Shown here piece after piece: positions 47,920-57,000 of a stretch of DNA of 64,000 nt. The notes beneath the pieces were generated by a model. It did no database searches and had not been told where the DNA came from. It worked only from the letters and a program-made list of their open reading frames with translations. Origin of the DNA: Ricordea florida (Eukaryota > Cnidaria > Anthozoa > Corallimorpharia > Ricordeidae); contig OX453285.1 in NCBI GenBank assembly GCA_949710005.1, positions 5,929,632-5,993,631 on the forward strand, given 5' to 3'. Position 1 is the stretch's first letter; each line of letters opens with the position of its first letter. A program made the translations under genes and the position numbers.

Positions 47920-49209
47920 TTACTTTCTCTTCTTTTTTATACTTTCCACAAAATATAGAACCACAGCCATTATCAAGAGCCAAGCATTCTTACCTAAAAA
48001 CCCAATAACCTCACCAGCTGTTTTAAATAGAAAGCTCACAATAGCACCAACAATTCCTGGTAATATTTCACCTAGTTTCTTACCAAGAGCTTTCAACCCA
48101 TTACCAACACCTTTTCCTAATTTGGATAGGCCTTTAGAAAGATTAGAAACTATAACACCAATTATAACACCTACTGCAGCAATAACAGAAAAAACTGTAA
48201 AACCATACTTTTTGAAGATATACTTTAGTCGCTCCCGTAATGGTAAATTTTTAAGTATTTCATCTTTTCTAGCTTGAATTTCTGATATTTGTTCATCGCT
48301 TGAAATTATTTCATTTCTAATTTTCTCTCTTAATTTATCAACCTCTGATTTTAATCTTTCATTGCTTCGCTTTAGATTTTCTGCATTTAATTTATCCTTC
48401 TTATATTTATCTATTTCCTCTTTGTATAATTTTATTTCTTTCAAAATTTTCTCTTTTTGTATTTTTAACTCTATATTCTGTTTAGCGGTTTGATCAAAAA
48501 GTCTTTTACCTTCTGAAGCATCTCTTTCCATATTTTCTTTTTCTGCTTTTTGACTTTCAATTACTAAACCAAGCCTTCTTACTCTTTCTTCATATTGAGC
48601 AATTTCTTGTGGGTGTGTTTTTGAGGCGTCGTCCAATCCTTGCAATGCACTATCTAAATCTGAAATTTTTTCATTGGCTTCTTCCAATGCATTATTTAAT
48701 TCTCTATTTTCTTCATTAGATCTTCTCAATTCTGACTCATAATTATTATATTTTTCCAGCATTGTTGCATAATCAGCACCTAGAGCTTTTCTCATTGTTT
48801 TTGGTAAATCTTCAAGCTTAAGATTTCCATCTTTATCAACCACTGTATGCGGTGCAGAATTACTCCTATTACTAAATCTAACGATTTAACTACCATCTTC
48901 TCCAAATGTTACATTAAATGTTCCATCATCAGGATTGTAATTTGGCAAATATCGTTTTAGTTCTTGCCCCGCTTCTCTTCTTTTATCATATTCCTCATCT
49001 CTTTCTATAATATTTGTTGGTTTTTTCTCTTCGTCTTTTATTTCCCATTGAAGCCTTTTTCTTTCAGCCATATATTCTGAATAACCAAGATAACCCTGAT
49101 CAATAGATGTAGATGTATTTGGACTTTGGTAAAATGTGTCATCATCATCATCATCATCATCATCTCCTTTTGGTAAATCCTCTAATAGTATATCTCCTGC
49201 TTCTGCCAT
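47920..49209 (-). pseudogene. Outer long coiled-coil, membrane-active protein, broken by one in-frame stop
   Basis: Homologue of 33772-35001. From ATG 49209 (MAEAGDILLEDLPKG, followed by nine Asp encoded by an ATC repeat on the plus strand) the frame meets TAA at 48886-48888, directly after FNVTFGEDGS. The same frame continues open to 47920 with the coiled coil and the membrane-active C-terminal segments. A single nonsense change, no frameshift, so the decay is recent. Confidence 0.75.
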
Positions 49210-49259
49210 GATTTTTTACTCAACAGTAAGAAATCTTTAAATTGAACACATTGAAGTAT

Positions 49260-49658
49260 CTATAAAAATTTACTAGCAATATAACCTATCACCAACATAC
49301 CACCACCCACATATGCCATTTCACCCATCTTTTGATTGTTACTAGGTCTATAATAATCAGAGAATTTTGGTTCATGCATTTGTTCATATAATGCAAATTG
49401 TTCATTTGTTGTTGAAATATTTTTTGATGCTTGATATTTTTCATCTTTTTTCTTCATTTTCCAATCAATTAGTTTTTGTCTTTTTTCCTGATATTCTGCA
49501 TAATCTCTTTGATATTTTTCCATTGCTTTATCGTGTCTTATTTTTTCTGTATCTGTTTTATCACCTGTGATATATTTTGCAAGATAGTTTCCACCAACAA
49601 AGGCGGATGCATTTATTACAGCTCCTAAACCCATCATTCCTAATGTTGCTAATGCCAT
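49260..49658 (-). CDS. Outer small membrane protein, 132 aa
   Basis: Homologue of 36045-36437: same apolar ends and central IRHDKAMEKYQRDYAEYQEK helix, ending YVGGGMLVIGYIASKFL. Starts 7 bp after the 72-aa gene. The gene equivalent to the inner 294-aa protein is absent to its left. Confidence 0.6.
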   Translation of the reverse strand: MALATLGMMGLGAVINASAFVGGNYLAKYITGDKTDTEKIRHDKAMEKYQRDYAEYQEKRQKLIDWKMKKKDEKYQASKNISTTNEQFALYEQMHEPKFSDYYRPSNNQKMGEMAYVGGGMLVIGYIASKFL

Positions 49659-49664
49659 GTTTGA

Positions 49665-49883
49665 TTATTTTGGTAAAATCTTTTGATCCTCTAAATAGGT
49701 TTTTAGATACATACTTCCGGATAATACAGCTACCCATTTTGCATAATTTGTAATACTTGAGGATGGGTCATTCAAAAATGATTCTTTCATCATCTTTTTA
49801 GCCACATATCCAACACCAGCCCCTAATCCGATAAGGACTGCCGAATCAGTAACAGTTTTTACAAGTTTATTTTCGTTTGACAT
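49665..49883 (-). CDS. Outer small membrane protein, 72 aa
   Basis: Almost identical to 36442-36660 (differs at about six residues). Two apolar segments. TTTAAAAG is present upstream near 49909-49916. The strongest protein conservation among the small genes, which argues for selection. Confidence 0.6.
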   Translation of the reverse strand: MSNENKLVKTVTDSAVLIGLGAGVGYVAKKMMKESFLNDPSSSITNYAKWVAVLSGSMYLKTYLEDQKILPK

Positions 49884-49947
49884 GATTTTTTTACTACATC
49901 AGTAAGAAACTTTTAAATGGCTTTATGTAGTAAAAAATAATTTGTAA

Positions 49948-50445
49948 TTACATCATTCCAATTTTTGGCCGATCTAGAGGCAGCGCTTGAGTATTTGTTT
50001 GTGGATTATGAACCTTTATGGGTGGGGCTTGAAAAGGTTGTGGTATTTGAGGAACTTGCGATAAATCAGGTATTCTATTTTTATAATATCTCATAAACAT
50101 ATCAAATGCTGTAAAACCTATTCCAACAATGGATAATACGGTTGTAAAAGATAGTTCCGGTAGCCACGCTTTCGATTCATTATTTGTCTTTTCTATATTT
50201 TCATTTTGCTCCGCGGCTCGTAGGGTCTCTTCTTCACGTTTCATTTCCCTGGCTAATGCATCTTTTGCTTTTTTATTATATTCAGCTAATTTTTTACCTG
50301 CTGCTACTTTTTTAGGATTTTTTTCCCGTTTTTTAGTATCTTTATTTTCTGGTTTGGGATCAGCTGTAATTTGTTCTGCAAAGCGGGGAGGGGCTTCGCC
50401 TCGATCAACTTGTTCATTTTCTTCAGACATTATTTTACATATCAT
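49948..50445 (-). CDS. Outer Lys-rich protein with one membrane segment, 165 aa
   Basis: Likely start is ATG 50430 (MSEENEQVDRG), as in the inner copy; the frame opens at 50445. Same Lys-rich half and FTTVLSIVGIGFTAFDMFMR segment. Two insertions relative to the inner copy: a GC-rich stretch near 50380-50402 adding RGEAPPRFA-like residues, and an extended Pro-rich tail (PQIPQPFQAPPIKV). Confidence 0.6.
   Translation of the reverse strand: MICKIMSEENEQVDRGEAPPRFAEQITADPKPENKDTKKREKNPKKVAAGKKLAEYNKKAKDALAREMKREEETLRAAEQNENIEKTNNESKAWLPELSFTTVLSIVGIGFTAFDMFMRYYKNRIPDLSQVPQIPQPFQAPPIKVHNPQTNTQALPLDRPKIGMM
50380..50402. repeat. GC-rich mini-hairpin insertion 1 (in frame)
   Basis: GCGGGGAGGGGCTTCGCCTC: GAGG...CCTC can pair around GGCTTCG. 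It is GC-rich in a strongly AT-rich element and has no counterpart in the inner copy. Confidence 0.45.
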
Positions 50446-50475
50446 TAAGAAATCTTTAAATCAATCACATAATGC

Positions 50476-51030
50476 TTAGTAAACAGTATCAGTACCGCTA
50501 GCATCTTGCTTAGTATCCTGCTCAGTTGTGCTAGCATTATCTGTAATTGTCCTTGAAACTTGTTGATTTTTGTTGAATTTTATGTGTTTAGCAACCTGGA
50601 ACAGCCCGCTAGCAAGTGCTGCCAGTCTTCCTGATTTCAATGCTAAGAGCCCTACAATGTTTGTCAGTTCACGATTAACCAAATCATCATTCTTCAAATC
50701 ATCACAAAGAGATTCTATATCATCTACAGGAACCATGTAAGAAATAACTTTAGAAATTAATTTAAGAGATGAATCTACCAACCCACCATTAATCTTCTTA
50801 CCCATTACCGCTTGATAACGATTAAAATATTTTTCAATATCTTTGTCTGATAATTTTTTTATATCGCCCAGACTCATATCTACCCCTAAATATTCCTTTG
50901 TGGTTCCAAGAGCTGCTAGAATAGCTAGTGATTCTTGTTTAATTTCAATATCATCATTATATTTTACCCCAGTTTTTCCTTCTTCTTTTATCTCAGGTTG
51001 TTCTTCTATATAATCTTCAACGCTTGTCAT
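50476..51030 (-). CDS. Outer alpha-helical protein, 184 aa
   Basis: Homologue of 37145-37675 (LAILAALGTTKEYLGVDMSL, INGGLVDSSLKLISKVISYM, DLVNRELTNIVGLLALKSG). Longer acidic N-terminus. Separated from the ATPase gene by about 40 bp instead of 7. Confidence 0.55.
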   Translation of the reverse strand: MTSVEDYIEEQPEIKEEGKTGVKYNDDIEIKQESLAILAALGTTKEYLGVDMSLGDIKKLSDKDIEKYFNRYQAVMGKKINGGLVDSSLKLISKVISYMVPVDDIESLCDDLKNDDLVNRELTNIVGLLALKSGRLAALASGLFQVAKHIKFNKNQQVSRTITDNASTTEQDTKQDASGTDTVY

Positions 51031-51060
51031 CTTTTGTGATAATACATAGGTTATTTTTAA

Positions 51061-51077
51061 ATCACTTCGCTACGCTA
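51061..51077. repeat. GC-rich mini-insertion 2 at the ATPase stop
   Basis: CACTTCGCTACGCTACG spans the ATPase stop codon and changes the last residue relative to the inner copy (ends NVA instead of EVI). Another GC-rich patch of the CTTCGC type. Confidence 0.35.
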
Positions 51078-51696
51078 CGTTTGGAATTTCCAAATAACAA
51101 TTGAATGGGTAACGTAAACATAAACATAGTCTAGAATATTTTTCAGTTCTTAATAATTGCATAAATTTTTTACATGATTCATAATCCAAATCGCCTCCAT
51201 AATCTTCAAAAAACATCTTCATACCTTTCTGCGACGGATTATGAAATGAGACCACACAAGCCACATTTTCTCGGAAAGGTTTTGCAATTGATGTTAATTG
51301 CTGAGTGAGAACCCAAACTGATAATCCATGATGTCTTCCGGAGAATGCCAAATCTATAAACTTGTTAGATCTTTTCTTCAGATCACCCGAAACAGCACAA
51401 TCATCTAAAATTATTAATGTATTTGTTCCGGAGAATAAAGTTTGACAATCAGTTAATAACTCATTAATCTCATCAATGTTACTAGCATCTGGTGATAATA
51501 CAAAGAAACGTTTATCTCCTCGAGCAAAATTATGATATGTTTTATTCTTAGAATAAGTTGGACATATTAAAACAATGTAATCAAAAATTTTTCGGAATGG
51601 TCCTCTTAGCTGATTGATGAGGTACTTTGTTTTTCCACAATTTGTTGGGCCGGTTATGATACAATGGAATGGTATTTTTTCTCGTAGTTCTTCCAT
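51070..51696 (-). CDS. Outer DNA-packaging ATPase (FtsK-HerA/A32 type)
   Basis: 208 aa, closely similar to 37683-38309. Walker A GPTNCGKT (16-23), Walker B NTLIILDDC (92-100), VWVLTQQ. Intact. Upstream lies TTTAAAAAAATA rather than the exact late motif. Confidence 0.9.
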   Translation of the reverse strand: MEELREKIPFHCIITGPTNCGKTKYLINQLRGPFRKIFDYIVLICPTYSKNKTYHNFARGDKRFFVLSPDASNIDEINELLTDCQTLFSGTNTLIILDDCAVSGDLKKRSNKFIDLAFSGRHHGLSVWVLTQQLTSIAKPFRENVACVVSFHNPSQKGMKMFFEDYGGDLDYESCKKFMQLLRTEKYSRLCLCLRYPFNCYLEIPNVA

Positions 51697-51732
51697 GATT
51701 TTTTTTGTATCATAACATAATATTTTTTTAAA

Positions 51733-51786
51733 TTCGCTTCCAGCTTCGCTGGGGAGGGCTCCGCCCGATCGCGGGCCCAGAGGGTT
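51733..51786. repeat. GC-rich mini-hairpin cluster 3 between ATPase and hexon
   Basis: About 50 bp with three short palindromes: CCAGCTTCGCTGG, GGGCTCCGCCC and CGATCGCGGGCCC. The surrounding element is roughly 70 percent AT. The inner element has AT-rich DNA at this place. Confidence 0.5.
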
Positions 51787-53025
51787 TTAGTACTTAATGG
51801 AGCGTAAACCTGAATTCATAATCTCCATCATTGCATCAGCTACAACAAACATATGACAGGTTATAGTGCCAGATCCACTTTGTTTTCTTTTAATTTCTAG
51901 TTTTACACCATCTTGTGTATTGTTTAATGCTAGACCACCTCCATGAATACCATTATCTGGGTGAGTTCTCATATCAACCCAAAGAGCAAACTTATCAGCA
52001 TAAAAATCCTTTTCCTTTACCGACTGCTTCCCTTCGGTCTGACTAAAACGTTTCTTTACCGACTCCCATAGATCTGATGGTATCATCCCCTTAGAGTATA
52101 AACGATTTGGTACACCATCAACATCTATATTAATTGAGGTTATACCTGGATTGTAAAAATTCTCAGAGTTACGTGCTCCTGCTGCGAATGGTAATGTAAA
52201 CAAACATAATATCCCAGTCATTGATCTTCTAGGTAGATTAATATGCTGATTGATAACACCATCACCGCCTATGGAAAAGGTAAAGGTTTTGTGTAGAGTA
52301 ACATTTTCATAAAAGAATCCTTTTCCAACCTGATAAGCTGCTTGAGCCTCACGAGCCAAGTATTCACTTGAAATGGAGGAATATTCTAACTCAAGGTTTT
52401 TGATTGAATAAGATGGAGTCTTAGTAGTGTCGGAATAAACAACAATATCATTAACTAGGGCAAGTGTAATCTCAAATATTAGATGATGATCTAGAGCTTT
52501 TGGATAGAAAACTCCATGATCGTTTAGAATAGGATGGTTTAGTGGTATACGATACTTGGTGTTATGTACTGATGCAAGGGTCACTGCCTTAACATCTTGT
52601 GTTTTCTTATCACCCGCATTTGTCCTTAGCTTTCTCATGTTTTCAGAAGAAATACCTTGTTTTAATCTATCTTCGCGTTCTTCATCTGTTAAGAATAAGT
52701 CGTGATAGGTTTGAAAAAGATCATATCTTTGAGTATCCTGTAATGTTTCACCCCCAAAAAGAACTCTAAGTCTAGATACAAGATTACTACCTACATTATT
52801 CACGAGTGTGTTATTAGCATGTCCATCAACATCCAAGTCAAATAATAGAGATACGCTTCCAGGTACAATCACTAAATTCTCAGAAAGTTTTGGAATATTT
52901 ATATATAATGTTTCTCCAGGGCTAGCTGAGGATGGATTGAGAGTAATTCGGTTCATTGTTGATTCTGCTTTCAAACCAAATGGCTCTCTAGGAATTCTGT
53001 TTGGATTAATTTTTTCAGACGTCAT
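51787..53025 (-). CDS. Outer hexon-type major capsid protein
   Basis: 412 aa, closely similar to 38364-39605, same landmarks (LNPSSASPGETLYINIPKLS, RLRVLFGGETLQDTQRYD, IPLNHPILNDHGVFYPKALD, TFTFSIGGDGVINQHINLPR). Intact. Its start codon is 33 bp from that of the divergent integrase. Confidence 0.92.
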   Translation of the reverse strand: MTSEKINPNRIPREPFGLKAESTMNRITLNPSSASPGETLYINIPKLSENLVIVPGSVSLLFDLDVDGHANNTLVNNVGSNLVSRLRVLFGGETLQDTQRYDLFQTYHDLFLTDEEREDRLKQGISSENMRKLRTNAGDKKTQDVKAVTLASVHNTKYRIPLNHPILNDHGVFYPKALDHHLIFEITLALVNDIVVYSDTTKTPSYSIKNLELEYSSISSEYLAREAQAAYQVGKGFFYENVTLHKTFTFSIGGDGVINQHINLPRRSMTGILCLFTLPFAAGARNSENFYNPGITSINIDVDGVPNRLYSKGMIPSDLWESVKKRFSQTEGKQSVKEKDFYADKFALWVDMRTHPDNGIHGGGLALNNTQDGVKLEIKRKQSGSGTITCHMFVVADAMMEIMNSGLRSIKY

Positions 53026-53058
53026 TGTAATTTATAAGTTACTTTGGTTAATCTTTAA
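53026..53058. promoter_or_regulatory. 33-bp divergent promoter between hexon and integrase
   Basis: The whole gap between two start codons. It contains TTTAAAGA read towards the hexon and TTATAAGTTAC read towards the integrase; the TTATAAG string recurs before the inner integrase. So two opposite transcripts start within about three turns of DNA. Confidence 0.6.
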
Positions 53059-54045
53059 ATGAGTACAGACTTATCAAAAATATATTATTCAACTGAAGGA
53101 TATTGGAAAGGATATTCTGCAATTCCTAAATTAGCTGTGAAGGCGAAAGTAAGTGAAGATGAAGCAAAACAATGGTTGGAGAAACAAGCAATATGGCAAA
53201 TTTATCTTCCGACGCCAAAATATATTCCAAGACCACACTGGACCGTAGATAAACCAAATCAGATTCATCAAGCAGATTTATTATTTTTACCGCATGATAG
53301 AGTTGGAAGAAAAACATATAAATATGCATTAGTTTTGGTTGATATCGCCTCGAGATATAAAGATGCTGAGCCATTAACCTCAAAAGAAAGTAGGGAAATT
53401 TCAAATGCTTTTGAAAAAATATATTCTAGAAAGTTAAAATACCCTAAAACATTAATGGTTGATCCTGGAAAAGAATTTATGGGTGAAGTTAGTAAACTCA
53501 TGAATTACCATAATGTAAGAATACAAAGAAGTGAAGCTGGTAATCATAGAGCCCAAGCATTTGTGGAAAACGCAAACAGAATATTGGGTGAAAAATTATT
53601 TAGCCATCAATATGCGCAAGAAATGATTAGTGATACACGATCAAGAGTATGGGTGAAAAGATTACCAGCTATTTTGAAAACTTTGAATAATACACCAACG
53701 AGAATAACTGGTAAAGAGCCTGATAAAGCCATAAAAATGAAAGAAGTGGAACTTGAAACTAAAAGATATCACCGAGTTGTTGGTCTTGATGAGTTTAGAT
53801 TATCCCCTTATGTTAAAGTTAGATATTTATTATTTCATGGTGAGCTTGAAGGTGGTGAAAAAAGGAGAGCAACTGATCCTATTTGGAGTATTAAAGTTTA
53901 TAATATTTATAAAAGTATAATTTCACATAATCAACCGGTTTTATATTATTTGACTGATGGGCCGAGGCGTGGATTTGTAAGGGAAGAATTGCAAGTTATT
54001 CCTTATGATACGCAGTTACCTCCTAATTCTGTTTTAGTTAGATAA
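53059..54045 (+). CDS. Outer retrovirus-type DDE integrase
   Basis: 328 aa, close homologue of 39847-40821. Catalytic D73 (NQIHQAD), D135 (LMVDPGKEF), E170 (AQAFVENAN). C-terminal PIWSIKVYNI and RRGFVREELQV. Intact. Its 3' end overlaps the converging polymerase gene by 43 bp. Confidence 0.92.
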   Translation: MSTDLSKIYYSTEGYWKGYSAIPKLAVKAKVSEDEAKQWLEKQAIWQIYLPTPKYIPRPHWTVDKPNQIHQADLLFLPHDRVGRKTYKYALVLVDIASRYKDAEPLTSKESREISNAFEKIYSRKLKYPKTLMVDPGKEFMGEVSKLMNYHNVRIQRSEAGNHRAQAFVENANRILGEKLFSHQYAQEMISDTRSRVWVKRLPAILKTLNNTPTRITGKEPDKAIKMKEVELETKRYHRVVGLDEFRLSPYVKVRYLLFHGELEGGEKRRATDPIWSIKVYNIYKSIISHNQPVLYYLTDGPRRGFVREELQVIPYDTQLPPNSVLVR

Positions 54046-57000
54046 TGACCATATGGCAGAGTACGTATTCCATCTTCTTGAATGATTCTCTTATCATCAT
54101 CAGCAGATAGTGCAACTTTATTAACAGTTTCAGTATAAACAAAATGCTTATAACTTCTTATTACTGGCATTTCTCTCATCTGCTTTGCTTTGCTATCCAA
54201 ACATTCCTTATAATCATCAAATCTTATACTATTTTCTACAACTGATTTTTTAATTCCTTTATCCTTTTTTATCTCTTCTCCATCATCCATCCTGAAAGAG
54301 TATAGTTTTGCCCGTAAGCCAACAAATTCAGTTATTATTTTACCGCCGGCTTCATCTTTAAACTTACCAATTACTTTTTTGTTTACGCCTGTCTCAATGC
54401 CTGATGGATGATTTTTTGGGTAATTACTAGTATCAAACATTTCTCTAACATCAGGGCTTATATCCTTATAGAAATCCTCAGTTTCTATATCATATACAAG
54501 ACTATCTGTATCTGTCATAAGTAATTTAGCTTTTTCGCCATATTTTGGTTTAATATAATTATAATGAAAGTCATACATCATTGCTTTACTTATATCTAAA
54601 ATACACATTCCTAAGTAAATAGGTTTATTGTATTTTATATGTGTTTTATTCATATGAACCGCCATAAGATTTTCAGAAAAAATAGTGCGACGATTATAGT
54701 TAGCTTTTGATATTAATTTTCTTGCTTCTTTCTCATTAGTAACCAATCTTATATCAACCCTTTTTCTAAGATTTTCCATTGTTTTACCAAATACAGAGTT
54801 GTTCATGAGTTTGAAGAAATCTTTTTCAAAATCATTCTTTGCTTCAGCCCTGAGTTTGGTATTCAAATCTATGTAAGGTTTTAACCATTTTGACTCTTCA
54901 AATTTAATTCCTCTATGAATCTTTGTTACTTCTAATCCTAGACTTTCATATTTTTTTAGTGTTTCATGATGTACAACATAATTTTTCTTATTGTTAAGGT
55001 TTGGTATTAATTTCTCAACCCTATTAACCTTAATTCTTTCCGGGGCAAGCGGGTAGTCACTATGTAAATCATGAAGATGTTGTGGATATTTTAAATCAAC
55101 CTCTACTATACATGGCATATTTCTCCAATTTTTTTGCTCATTTTCACTCATCCATTTTAAATCATGAGTTGGTAATGCTTCACTCATTGCCCCGCCATAT
55201 AAATTATTTGCATCTTGATATTGTATATAATTTGTAACCATTTTAGGATCATATTCTTTCATGTATGGGTTATTTGCTTTAGCATATCTGTTTGATATTT
55301 GAGCTATGCCGCCTCTAACACCTTTCTCAATCATAATTAACATATCAATGTCATTTATCATCTCCAATTCAATTTTGGTTAACTTTAGCATTGCATCCCA
55401 AGCAAGTCCTGGCGCAGTATAATACCAAGCAGGATCCAAACCATAATGTGTTTGACAAACATCTCTAAAGTTTTCAAAAACATCTGCTAATAATAACACA
55501 TCAGACTGTAGATATAGATTAAGGTAATCTCGCATTGTTTTCATATTAAATGTTTTCCATACCTTTTTAGCATGTTCATAATCTTCATCTGAAATATCTT
55601 CACCTCTAAGTTTTGAGTAAAAAGATTCCTTTGGTGGAAGTTGGTTTTCGTTTAATTTATCAAAATCATCAAGCCAATCATATGGGAATACTCCCTTTCT
55701 CAATAATAACTTTAATTCTTCGCCTACAAAATACTTTGTAATTTCATGTAGGTTTTTATCTGTTGGATTAAGACACCTACTTCCTTTTATTATACCTTTA
55801 CAAACATCACACTTTCCACATTTAGTAAGATTACTAGACAAACTATCAAGACTTGATGACATAAATTTTAATGAATCTATAAACTTTATATCTCTCTTAA
55901 CATCTATCGTCTTATCACTTTCTTTATCTTTGTAGCTATCAACCACAATCTCTTTTGAGAAAGAAATATACTTTTCCTCATTATTAGGTATAAGTTTTAT
56001 TTTACCTTCTGTTTTAGCAAGATTATTAATAAATAGATGAGCATCATATCCTGATAAATTGTGAATTATAACAGGAAAGAATTTTGGAATCTTATAATTT
56101 AAATTGCATTCATTATGTGCTGCACCTCTATACTTTCCTGTAAGATGACAGTGATCTATTACCTTATCTTCGCCCAATTCTTTCTCACATATATGACAAT
56201 GAGTTGCGTTTTCATAGTTTATTTTTTCATCTTCAGTCATATTCTTCTTATTAAACTTTTTTAATCTTTTTACATTATAACTAATACATTTTTTATAAAT
56301 TTCCTTAAATTCTTTCTCTAGATATTCAACAAATTTCTGTGCCACATCATCTTCTGAAGATTTAGCCGTATATCTATAAAATCTTGATTTACATATATTT
56401 TCATTAAAACTCTTAATATAACAACCAAATGCAACTGGTTTGTGTGTTTGATATTTATTTGTAAAACTTTTGCTTTTATCTAAGGGCTCATTATTTTTTA
56501 TTTTTTCCAAAATACACTCAAAGTCTGCGTATGCTACAAAAGGTATTCTCATTTTTTTCACAAAATTTTTAAAAGAAATAAAACATGGACTACCATCTTT
56601 ATTTTTTAACATATCAATTCTTGCTTCATTGTATAAATAACAATATCCTTCATGCTTTTCTAATGAGCTTTTTAAATGAAAATGATGCAAACAATTATCA
56701 CAAAAGTACAACTTACATTTACGTTTAGTAACTTGCCTTCGTATAAGTGCACTAATATTCTTTATTAAAACAAAGTGTTTATTTGACTCTTCATCTTTAT
56801 TTTCTTCATTTGTTTCTTCTGTTAATAAAAGTAATCTAATCAATTTAAATCCGCGTTTACTACTTCTTTTTATAGGATATACTCCTATTTTCTCATCATA
56901 TCCATATATAGCGATATCATAATCATTTTGGTTTTCAAAATTAACAACATCTTGTATTGCACTTGGAAAATTAATTCCATTCCAATTAAAATTCTTAGAT

